Assembly (NCBI GenBank): GCA_945483525.1
Contig: CALYRV010000075.1
Location: 1-8,963, forward strand
Length of the DNA: 8,963 nt
Reading direction: 5' to 3'
DNA from: an uncultured Verrucomicrobiota bacterium
GTDB taxonomy: Bacteria > Verrucomicrobiota > Kiritimatiellia > RFP12 > UBA1067
The translations under genes were made by a program, and so were the position numbers. The notes beneath the pieces are model-generated. The model searched no databases. It was given only the letters and a program-made list of their open reading frames with translations, and was not told the origin of the DNA. Below are positions 1 to 6,115 of this stretch, one piece after another; the first letter of the stretch is position 1, and each line of letters starts with the position of its first letter.

Positions 1-178
1 AAGCTCGCCTTAACCTTTATTTATCGGGCTATGGCGTACTTCACGCCGTCAAAAATCGCGAAACTCCAGTGCTTTGCCAAAGTGAACACAACTTTAGGTT
101 TTGTTTAGTTGGTCAAAGTGGGAAAAGCATAGGTTGATTGGGGTCATTCGTTTACTTTGGCGAACGGCCAGATCACAA
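1..178. other. Left-edge flank with no supported gene
   Basis: No gene is supported here. The stretch is about 44% GC by hand count, lower than the adjacent coding DNA. The plus-strand frames open at the left edge close at stops at about 106-108 and 135-137, and neither peptide is recognisable. Visible structure: a 5-bp hairpin (arms 33-37 and 43-47), and a 12-bp imperfect inverted repeat with one mismatch (76-87 and 150-161) carrying a CAAAGTG-type core that recurs in direct orientation near 114-120. No T-run follows a stem, so I cannot call a terminator for the minus-strand gene ending at 179. It could be plain spacer, the edge of a dispersed repeat, or regulatory DNA of a gene outside the window. 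Confidence 0.5.
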
Positions 179-2215
179 TCACTGGAAGAACCAGTAACAA
201 CACGCGATGTGATCTCCGAGGAAGGCGATCCTGCTCACGGAATTGACAATGGCGGAACCGGGAATCCGGATCGTCACATCGGCAAACCCCTTCTCGGGAA
301 CATCGTAGGAAGCGGTCGCTAGGACTTGTCCGTCGACGGACACGTTAAGCGCCGGCTTATCACCAAAATCGAAATGACGGTTTTTGAAAGATCCGAGCGA
401 ATTAGGCACCCCCACATCCTTCTGGCGAAGCGTTCGCAAAACGACCAACGCATCCTTACCTGGTTCCAGCGCGACGAACATCGAATCCATGCCCCAGATC
501 ACCCGACCGGATTCATACGCCTTCTTCCCGTTGAAATCATCCACATGCTGAAACACCTGGAGCGGGGCGAGCCCGTATCTGGTCTCCACCTCGTATCCAG
601 CGAGCCTTTCATCAGCTGGGAAACCGACATCTACGCGTTGCCGCAAGGTCATATCTGGAGCGAGGCGGAACGGCACTGCGGCGGAATTATCAAACATCGA
701 CCAATCGGCCTTTCGGACATTGATGCCTTCAGGCCCCGCCATCACCGGCTCTCCAACACCTTCCTCAAAACCGGCCGCAAAATCATCGTCCTCGGCAAAG
801 ATCCAATAGTCAAAGCGTGTTTCCGGGCGATTCTTCAGCGCTTCGAGCGCAAAGGCCACCGGCGGACCCTCGAATTCCGGAGAATAGATTCCGTGCAAAG
901 TGCGAAGCCCGTGGTCTCCTAGCGGATAAGCGAGCCCGCAATAACCAGTCAGCCCAACCGTCGCCTTATCCGGCAAGGAGGCATTCAGCTCCCGCCCGAA
1001 CTTCATCACGAGATCCGACTGCCTGGCGGCGTTGTTAAAGAGCGACCAAAACGAAACCGAGGAGCCGATAGCGAAGACAACCGGCAGAATCAGGATCAAC
1101 AGCGCCGAGCGGAAGCCGGACAGCCGTTTGAAAACCACGGCATAGCCTTCGGCGGAAAAGATCACCACCAAGGGCATGATCCACGCGACATAGCGGTCCA
1201 CATTCGTGTTCTGCCATCCGCTCGTGGCAACGGTCCATACCCCGCCGGCGGCAGCCAGCGGAAACACGAACTGACGCCAGTCTTCCCATTTGCGGGAAAT
1301 GACACCGGACCAGAACGCCACCGCGCCGATGACGGGAAGCATATAAAACACCCGCGGCGCATCATTGGCCGCGCCGAAGAAGAACGCCCAACCCATCCGT
1401 ACCAGGTCGTAAAGCGAACAGTACAGCGCGGCAAAGAAAGGTCGCGTGGCGAAATGCCCCTTCTTCGCGACACTCGCGAACTGTGCCGCACCAGTCAGGG
1501 AGTAATTCAAGGCGAAAACCCCGAGCACGGAAAGAATGCCGACCGCGGCAAGAAGCGCGTCAGCTCTTCGGAGCTTCTCCTTGGCAAATACACGAAGCGC
1601 ACATATGACCATGATGAAAGCGATAGCGACAACCATACCCTCAGGACGCACCCACGGCCCCAGAATCAGCATTGAACCATACAGCCACTTGCGATTTGCA
1701 GCAAGCCCGGCTACAAACGCCGAGGAAACCGCGAGCCAAAGCCCGATATCGCTGAGCGCCATCGCCGCATACGCAGTCTGCCCGAAGAAGCCGAGCAACA
1801 ACACCGCCATCAGTCTGGCGACGGGATCGGAAACCCAACGCCGGATCGTCACCCCCCAGCCAAAGAGGAAGACCAGATAAAAGAACGCATTGAGGCCGAA
1901 CGAACAACCGATGAACGAATCGCCCTTGAATCCGAGAAGATACGGAATCGCAAAGAGAAACGGATGCAGTACCGTCGTCGATCCCGTGGAAACCGCCGAG
2001 CCGGTGGAAAACGAAAACGGAAAACCCTCCGCCACCCTCCGCGCCGACTGCAGATAAAGCGGAGTGTCGGGCTGGGGGATTGCCAACGGACCGTCTCCGT
2101 TGACCATCGCCCCGGCGAACCAGAATCCCGCGATCTGCAGGATTCCGACGGAAAAAAGAAGAGCGGCGAGAAGCCGCCCCTCTTTTTCTGGTTTAAACAA
2201 AACCATCTGCGGCAC
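179..2215 (-). CDS. Polytopic membrane protein, GT-C glycosyltransferase-like, with soluble C-terminal domain
   Basis: A 678-residue protein. Roughly residues 15-390 alternate hydrophobic helices with short loops, followed by a soluble region of about 290 residues. The layout resembles GT-C enzymes (ArnT/PMT/GT39-like), which use lipid-linked sugars and act on the outer face of the inner membrane. Supporting marks are an acidic residue in the first outer loop (PQPDTPLYLQSARR, D50), the WVRPEG motif at 188-193 (compare TRPEG in that group) and the DRYVAWIMPL segment at 340-349. The C-terminal third looks beta-rich (for example 621-668) and ends with adjacent cysteines, ACCYWFFQ. The chosen GTG start lies 2 nt past the prepilin stop with no clear Shine-Dalgarno, so translation is probably coupled; an in-frame ATG at 2206 is the alternative. 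Being in the prepilin operon suggests a pilus-linked job such as glycosylation. The fold is fairly likely; activity and substrate are inference. Confidence 0.75.
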   Translation of the reverse strand: MPQMVLFKPEKEGRLLAALLFSVGILQIAGFWFAGAMVNGDGPLAIPQPDTPLYLQSARRVAEGFPFSFSTGSAVSTGSTTVLHPFLFAIPYLLGFKGDSFIGCSFGLNAFFYLVFLFGWGVTIRRWVSDPVARLMAVLLLGFFGQTAYAAMALSDIGLWLAVSSAFVAGLAANRKWLYGSMLILGPWVRPEGMVVAIAFIMVICALRVFAKEKLRRADALLAAVGILSVLGVFALNYSLTGAAQFASVAKKGHFATRPFFAALYCSLYDLVRMGWAFFFGAANDAPRVFYMLPVIGAVAFWSGVISRKWEDWRQFVFPLAAAGGVWTVATSGWQNTNVDRYVAWIMPLVVIFSAEGYAVVFKRLSGFRSALLILILPVVFAIGSSVSFWSLFNNAARQSDLVMKFGRELNASLPDKATVGLTGYCGLAYPLGDHGLRTLHGIYSPEFEGPPVAFALEALKNRPETRFDYWIFAEDDDFAAGFEEGVGEPVMAGPEGINVRKADWSMFDNSAAVPFRLAPDMTLRQRVDVGFPADERLAGYEVETRYGLAPLQVFQHVDDFNGKKAYESGRVIWGMDSMFVALEPGKDALVVLRTLRQKDVGVPNSLGSFKNRHFDFGDKPALNVSVDGQVLATASYDVPEKGFADVTIRIPGSAIVNSVSRIAFLGDHIACCYWFFQ

Positions 2216-2217
2216 TA

Positions 2218-2583
2218 TCAGGGCGTGGTAGTGGTGGTCTTGTTAAGCGTGTGCGCGTAATCCGGCTCCGAAGTGATAGAGCAGGTCGGATCGCTCGTAT
2301 CGTCTTGCGGGAGAGAATAATTACCAGCACCAGGGCACTTGGGCGTGACCTTGATATACTTGTCGCTACCGATGATATCAACCCAGTCAGGCTGCGCGAC
2401 ACCAGCCATCTTGGCCTGCTCGACGGCGGTCTGAATCTGCTTGAGGTTCGAGATGCAGGCGTTCATCTGCGAGGTCTTACGATAGCGGGCGAAGTTCGGG
2501 ATCGCGACAGCGGCCAGAATGGCGATGATAGCGACCACGATCATAATCTCTACAAGGGTAAAACCCTTCATCATCTTCTTCAT
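2218..2583 (-). CDS. Type IV prepilin / type II pseudopilin
   Basis: A 121-residue prepilin with a short basic leader (MKKMMKG), the prepilin peptidase site G7/F8, Glu at mature position +5 (E12) and the hydrophobic N-terminal helix (IMIVVAIIAILAAVAIPNF). After cleavage by a PilD-type peptidase the mature 114-residue protein would assemble through that helix into a periplasmic or surface filament. The globular part has C43, C83 and C101; the last two may close a C-terminal disulfide loop. The start at 2583 is chosen because AAAGGA lies 8 nt upstream, because the leader length is right, and because an upstream in-frame ATG (2628) would add an unneeded 15 residues. Length is close to GspG-like major pseudopilins, and short minor or major pilins are also possible. 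Unusual: the chain ends in an NKTTTTTP tail. It is the first gene after a sigma-54 promoter and is followed 2 nt later by a GT-C-like gene. Confidence 0.93.
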   Translation of the reverse strand: MKKMMKGFTLVEIMIVVAIIAILAAVAIPNFARYRKTSQMNACISNLKQIQTAVEQAKMAGVAQPDWVDIIGSDKYIKVTPKCPGAGNYSLPQDDTSDPTCSITSEPDYAHTLNKTTTTTP

Positions 2584-2642
2584 GATTGTGTTCCTTTGTT
2601 TGTTTTTGTTTGTTATTGCCGCCGGCACCTTACCAACGGCGA
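2584..2642 (-). other. Predicted 5' leader of the prepilin mRNA with Shine-Dalgarno
   Basis: Counting 12 nt from the -12 GC of the sigma-54 promoter puts the transcript start near 2642 and gives a 59-nt leader. The half nearest the gene is an A/C-rich, G-poor run (repeated AACAAAC-type units), likely unstructured, ending in AAAGGA 8 nt before the ATG. The upstream half contains a short GC-rich stretch (GGTGCCGGCGGC). The ribosome site is directly visible; the leader boundary depends on the promoter call. Confidence 0.6.
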
Positions 2643-2652
2643 AGAATCATAA

Positions 2653-2669
2653 AGCAATCAGCGTGCCAA
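2653..2669 (-). promoter_or_regulatory. Sigma-54 (-24/-12) promoter of the prepilin operon
   Basis: Read on the minus strand the site is TTGGCACGCTGATTGCT. It matches the RpoN consensus YTGGCACGRNNNTTGCW at every defined position except R (here C). The GG (2667-2666) and GC (2655-2654) doublets are 12 nt apart as required. The start codon is 70 nt downstream of the site and no sigma-70 promoter stands out in the same gap. The gene just upstream encodes a sigma-54 activator, which supports the call. Confidence 0.88.
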
Positions 2670-2730
2670 AACACAAAAGCCGTCAATTTTTCGCCATTTA
2701 CTTTATATTTTTTACGAGTTAGCATTTTTC

Positions 2731-2742
2731 AATCCTGGGATT
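2731..2742. repeat. Short inverted repeat between promoter and palindrome
   Basis: AATCC and GGATT form perfect 5-bp arms around a 2-nt spacer, about 65-75 bp upstream of the -24 element of the prepilin promoter. It lies in AT-rich DNA and could be a minor protein-binding site. The arms are short enough to be chance. Confidence 0.3.
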
Positions 2743-2760
2743 TTCGCGCATTTGAGAAAT

Positions 2761-2784
2761 TTTGCATTCGCAAGAATGCGAAAA
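2761..2784. promoter_or_regulatory. Palindrome, candidate upstream activator site
   Basis: Arms GCATTC (2764-2769) and GAATGC (2774-2779) flank a GCAA loop. TTTT on one side and AAAA on the other extend the pairing past one bulged base. The centre is about 130 bp upstream of the predicted prepilin transcript start and 104 bp from the -24 GG, the usual distance for enhancer-type binding sites of sigma-54 activators. GCATTT half-sites recur at 2722 and 2748. A terminator for the regulator gene ending at 2785 is less likely because no T-run follows the stem on the minus strand. Which protein binds is inference. Confidence 0.5.
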
Positions 2785-4146
2785 TCAATCCCCAAGTTTA
2801 CGGTACAACGTCGAAAGATTGACTTTCAACGTTTCGGCCGCCTTTTCCTTATCGCCACCAGTCGCGTTAAGGATCTGGCCGATATACTCCTTCTCTTTCT
2901 GACGGAGAAACGACTTGAGTGAGGCAGACTGAGAGACCCCGGATGCGGGGACCTGACTAGAATCCACCGGAGATGGCTTGTGCTCAGCAACACGCGAAGG
3001 TAGATCTTTCGGGGAGATGACATCACCTTGCGCAAAAGCAACCGCATGTTTCATGCAGTTCTCGAGTTCACGCACGTTCCCCGGCCAATTATAAGAAAGC
3101 AGAATCTTCGCGGCTTCTTCAGAAATCACTGGAACCTTCCTACTACCAGCGATTTCAGCCTGCAGGAAATGCCGCGCCAACGGAAGAATGTCTTCCGTGC
3201 GGGAGCGAAGCGGCGGAATATCGATCGTGATCACGGCAAAGCGGTAAAAGAGGTCGCTACGGAAAGTACCCTTCACGACCGCCTCCTCAAGATTGATATT
3301 GGAGGCGGCGACGACCCGGACGTCGACATGGATATCCTTCGTTCCGCCCACCCGGCGGATCTCATGCTCCTGGAGCGCCCGAAGGAGCTTGCCCTGAAGA
3401 ATCAGCGGCATAGAGGAGATTTCATCAAGGAAAAGCGTACCGCCGTTGGCGGTTTCGAAAAGGCCTTCCTTATCCGCAACCGCGCCGGTGAACGCGCCCT
3501 TGACATGGCCAAACATCTCTGATTCCAACAGATTCTCGGGAATCGCAGCGCAATTGACCGCTACCCACGGCTTACGAGCGCGCGTAGAGGATTTATGTAT
3601 CGTACGCGCGATCACCTCCTTACCGGTTCCGGACTCGCCGTTAATGAGAACGGTGGCTGCGGTCGGAGCGACCTTTGAAATCGTCTCACAGACCTCGGTC
3701 ATTGCGGGCGACGAAGCGATGAAATTCTCGAAACGATAGCGCAGCGGGTCGGAGATAGACACCGAAACCACCGTAGCGTTTGTACGGACCTTCTCCTGCG
3801 CGCGCTTAAGGCACGCAAGCATATCATCGACTTTGAAAGGCTTGGTAAGATAATCGAAAATACCGCTCTTCATCGCCTCGATGGCGGTCTCAACGCTCGC
3901 GTAGGCGGTAAGCAGGATTACGGGGATCTCCGGATTGTACGCCTTAATCTCCTCGAACAGCTGCATACCGTCCATTGGCGACATTCGAAGATCGGTAATG
4001 ACGATCTCAATCCCGCCCTTCTTGACGATTTCCAACGCCGATGGACCGTCTTTAGCGGTTTCGACATCGAATGAATTGGCCTTAAGCAGACTCTTCATCA
4101 AGAGGAGGATACGGGGCTCGTCGTCAACTATGAGTAGTTTCGTCAT
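2785..4146 (-). CDS. NtrC/PilR-family sigma-54-dependent response regulator
   Basis: A 453-residue cytoplasmic regulator with all three expected domains. Receiver, about 3-118: acidic pocket D8/D9, phosphoacceptor D52, T80 and K102 are all present. AAA+ sigma-54 interaction domain, about 140-370: Walker A GESGTGKE (170-177), the sigma-54-contacting GAFTGA loop (217-222), Walker B TLFLDEI (237-243), an arginine-finger region FRSDLFYRF (295-303) and WPGNVRELEN (354-363). Fis-type helix-turn-helix at about 415-453, ending STLYRKLGD. All key residues are intact, so it should be an active, phosphorylation-controlled activator of RpoN promoters. Its two flanks each carry a sigma-54-type promoter facing away from it, so it probably controls the prepilin and pilM operons. 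No sensor kinase is adjacent. The ATG start lacks a Shine-Dalgarno. The family is certain; the PilR-like role is inferred from context. Confidence 0.96.
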   Translation of the reverse strand: MTKLLIVDDEPRILLLMKSLLKANSFDVETAKDGPSALEIVKKGGIEIVITDLRMSPMDGMQLFEEIKAYNPEIPVILLTAYASVETAIEAMKSGIFDYLTKPFKVDDMLACLKRAQEKVRTNATVVSVSISDPLRYRFENFIASSPAMTEVCETISKVAPTAATVLINGESGTGKEVIARTIHKSSTRARKPWVAVNCAAIPENLLESEMFGHVKGAFTGAVADKEGLFETANGGTLFLDEISSMPLILQGKLLRALQEHEIRRVGGTKDIHVDVRVVAASNINLEEAVVKGTFRSDLFYRFAVITIDIPPLRSRTEDILPLARHFLQAEIAGSRKVPVISEEAAKILLSYNWPGNVRELENCMKHAVAFAQGDVISPKDLPSRVAEHKPSPVDSSQVPASGVSQSASLKSFLRQKEKEYIGQILNATGGDKEKAAETLKVNLSTLYRKLGD

Positions 4147-4200
4147 AATTTAAATTCGTTTCATATTATATCATATCCTGCGACTTGTGTGTTTAACGTT
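4147..4200 (-). promoter_or_regulatory. Promoter region of the response regulator (weak sigma-70 type)
   Basis: A perfect TATAAT reads on the minus strand at 4170-4165, placing a start near 4158 and a leader of only about 11 nt, AT-rich and without Shine-Dalgarno. No good -35 is seen; the best candidate at 17-bp spacing (AACACA, 4193-4188) matches poorly. The DNA is very AT-rich, so the -10 could be partly chance. It lies back to back with the pilM promoter. Confidence 0.45.
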
Positions 4201-4228
4201 TTTACACTGGCACGATTTATGCTATAAT
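4201..4228 (+). promoter_or_regulatory. Sigma-70-like promoter of the pilM operon
   Basis: TTTACA (4201-4206) and a perfect TATAAT (4223-4228) are separated by 16 bp. The predicted start is at 4234-4236, right at the ATG used for pilM. The site overlaps a sigma-54-type element almost completely, so the two holoenzymes could not bind at once. Confidence 0.55.
4207..4223 (+). promoter_or_regulatory. Sigma-54 (-24/-12) type promoter of the pilM operon
   Basis: CTGGCACGATTTATGCT matches YTGGCACGRNNNTTGCW except for one base (A in place of the first T of TTGC). The GG (4209-4210) and GC (4221-4222) doublets have the correct 12-nt separation. Predicted start is A4234, two bases before the pilM ATG. 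Together with the prepilin promoter this gives the locus two outward sigma-54 sites around the regulator gene. An overlapping sigma-70 promoter is the competing explanation for expression here. Confidence 0.65.
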
Positions 4229-4235
4229 GTTCAAT

Positions 4236-5417
4236 ATGGTCATACAAGTCACAAAAACGAAATCGATCACCATTGGCGGCGCCAAGGGGAAGCACCGCCG
4301 ATCGTCCGATGTGGTCGGCATAGACATGTACGGCGGAGACGAACGCGGATTCCCTGCTGTACGGTTGGCTTACAAAAAGGGAACTGTCAAAGTGGTGGCG
4401 TCTGGTTTCATCCCAAGTCCAGGCGCGGATCTGCCGGACTCATGGGAAAGCGCTGTCAGGAATCCGACCTGGCTGATCCCGTCCCAATTCCAGGCGCCGC
4501 ACGCGGCGTTCTCCGTATCCTCTTCTGAGCTGTTCCTCACGCAGACCACGCTGGAAACGGCGAAGAAAGACATCCTGAGCGGAGCGCACCAGGCAGAGGA
4601 GCCTGGCACTGCCGTCAAGGCGCGGCGCTTCGGCATCAAGCGAGAGGCGAAAAAGCCGGAGCCCAAGAAGGAAGACGACAAGCCCGCAGAGTCCGGAATC
4701 GACATTTCGACGCTCGAACCAGGAGTACCGATCTCCAACGGCGGCACGCGCTTCGTGATGTGTCCGTTATCCGGCGCCGACGATTTCGTGATTGAGGCCG
4801 GCATGCCGGAGTACCAGGTGCTGTGGCTTTCGAGGCTGCTACCCGAAGGCAGGCGTCCCACCGTCGCCTCGGTCCAACCTCGACTCGCCGCGTTCACCGC
4901 CAGCATTCTCCGCGACCCTGAATTCCTCAAGGCCGGAGGCACCGGCATGGCGATCTTCATTGACGAAGACAATGTCATCCTCGCCGGTTTCAGAAACGGC
5001 GATCTCGTCATGTGGCGTAAATGCCGCGGCATCGAAGGAGCGAGATCTATCCGTGCCCAGCTCGCCAAGGGTTTGGGCATCAGCGAAGACATGCTGGACG
5101 GGATTCTGAACGACAATATCATTGATCCGCGCCCTGTGCTTGAAAGCATCCTCATGCCCTTCTTCGACGAGTTGATCGTCTCACGAGACTATCTCGCGGG
5201 AAAACTGGGTATAGCGCTCAACACCGCCTTCATCTCGGGGCTCGACTCTGGAATCAGCTACTGGAACGGGATTGCCGAAGACCACGCGCAACTGAAATTC
5301 ATTGAATGCAAGTCATTCGCCGGCATTGAAGGTCATCTTCCCGAAGCGAAGGACGCAAAGGTCTTCACCTGTGCGCTCGGAGCGGCGCTGGCACTAATGG
5401 CGGAGGACGACGAATGA
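4236..5417 (+). CDS. pilM: PilM-like actin-fold protein of the pilus/secretion alignment complex
   Basis: A 393-residue soluble protein without signal peptide or membrane helix. It is called PilM-like from its position ahead of pilN and pilO and from a split actin-like pattern: VVGID near 26-30, MAIFIDEDNVILAGFRNG near 238-255, and a C-terminal ACALGAALAL-type helix (TCALGAALAL, 378-387). PilM normally binds nucleotide in the cytoplasm and grips the N-terminal tail of PilN. Here the glycine-rich phosphate loops (usually GIDIGSSS-like and DIGxxxT-like) are poorly kept, and residues about 118-155 form a charged Lys/Glu/Pro linker, so nucleotide binding is doubtful. The ATG at 4236 is preferred over 4227, which lies inside the -10 box and upstream of the predicted transcript start; no Shine-Dalgarno precedes either. 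Its stop overlaps the pilN start by 4 nt. The family call rests partly on context. Confidence 0.75.
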   Translation: MVIQVTKTKSITIGGAKGKHRRSSDVVGIDMYGGDERGFPAVRLAYKKGTVKVVASGFIPSPGADLPDSWESAVRNPTWLIPSQFQAPHAAFSVSSSELFLTQTTLETAKKDILSGAHQAEEPGTAVKARRFGIKREAKKPEPKKEDDKPAESGIDISTLEPGVPISNGGTRFVMCPLSGADDFVIEAGMPEYQVLWLSRLLPEGRRPTVASVQPRLAAFTASILRDPEFLKAGGTGMAIFIDEDNVILAGFRNGDLVMWRKCRGIEGARSIRAQLAKGLGISEDMLDGILNDNIIDPRPVLESILMPFFDELIVSRDYLAGKLGIALNTAFISGLDSGISYWNGIAEDHAQLKFIECKSFAGIEGHLPEAKDAKVFTCALGAALALMAEDDE

Positions 5418-6115
5418 GTGCCAAGGCCATACACGTGAATCTGCTGCGGCGCAGCGAGATCGTCAGCTCTTCCCCGATTCGCATTCGAGTGATGCTGCCG
5501 GTTGCGGCAATGCTAGCGACCGCAGCGATGATACTCTGGTGGATCATCATCTATGGCGCGATTCTGCTCAACACCTCGTCCATAAAGACGCTGGAAGACG
5601 ATATAGCCGCGAAAAAGGCGAGCCATCAGCGAATCATCGACCAGATGAATGACGCGAACGAGCTTGAGACCGAGCTTGAGCAGCTTGATTACTATCGCGC
5701 GGGGCGGCACGAATGGGGCGAGACCTTCGCGCACCTAGCGGAAGTCATTCCGCTAAAGATCCAGCTCACGCGCATCTTCATTCCGGCTCCGCCGCCGCAG
5801 ATGTTGGAACGGCCAAAAGGCTCAAAACTGCCGCCACTGTGGGGTCCTGAAGCCAACACCGAGGGGGTCACGCTGACAATTGCGGGGAGAACCACCAAGG
5901 AGACGCCAGTAATCTCCCTGATGGAGTCACTGGAGTCCGACACGTTCACCAACTCCCTCGTAATCTGCCACGATCCCAAGGAGCCGATTCAGAGTCCGCG
6001 GGTGAAGTCGTTCCGCCAAGACGCCGCGTCCAGCGCCAACGAATACATCGGCAAGCAGCGGCTGCTGTCCTTTGAAATCGAGTACACCGCCAAGGAAAGG
6101 AGGTTTGCGCGATGA
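5414..6115 (+). CDS. pilN: PilN-like inner-membrane alignment protein
   Basis: A 233-residue bitopic membrane protein. A short cytoplasmic tail contains AIHVNLLRR (5-13), matching the conserved INLLP-type segment by which PilN docks in PilM. It is followed by one membrane helix (about 27-52), a coiled coil (about 55-95) and a periplasmic ferredoxin-like domain, with the typical WGETFAHLAEVIPLKIQLT (101-119) and GVTLTIAGRT (151-160) strands. It should dimerise with the PilO-like protein next door. The start is fixed by GGAGG 7 nt upstream (5402-5406) and by the ATGA overlap with pilM. A proline-rich insert (IPAPPPQMLERPKG, 123-136) and residues about 185-212 lengthen it relative to many PilN proteins (usually near 200 residues or less). 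Confidence 0.85.
   Translation: MSAKAIHVNLLRRSEIVSSSPIRIRVMLPVAAMLATAAMILWWIIIYGAILLNTSSIKTLEDDIAAKKASHQRIIDQMNDANELETELEQLDYYRAGRHEWGETFAHLAEVIPLKIQLTRIFIPAPPPQMLERPKGSKLPPLWGPEANTEGVTLTIAGRTTKETPVISLMESLESDTFTNSLVICHDPKEPIQSPRVKSFRQDAASSANEYIGKQRLLSFEIEYTAKERRFAR

Noticed and set aside
1..108. 3' end of a plus-strand gene entering from the left edge
   Set aside because: The open frame closes at 106-108, but the roughly 35-residue peptide has no recognisable features and the stretch is low in GC. Not enough to call a gene.
326..922. Plus-strand open frame (198 codons) opposite the membrane protein
   Set aside because: Antisense to a coherent 678-residue membrane protein that joins the prepilin operon. 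The His/Arg-rich product matches no family I recognise.
2584..2628. Upstream in-frame start for the prepilin (ATG ending at 2628)
   Set aside because: It would add 15 residues ahead of a normal short prepilin leader. The Shine-Dalgarno AAAGGA precedes the ATG at 2583 with ideal spacing.
2761..2784. Palindrome as an intrinsic terminator of the response regulator gene
   Set aside because: The stem (GCATTC/GAATGC) is not followed by a T-run on the minus strand (the sequence is AAAATTTCTC). Its location upstream of a sigma-54 promoter fits an activator site better.
4370..5155. Minus-strand open frame (261 codons) opposite pilM
   Set aside because: Low-complexity Ser/Arg-rich product lying wholly inside the pilM-like gene, which fits the operon by its ATGA junction. 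Treated as a shadow frame.
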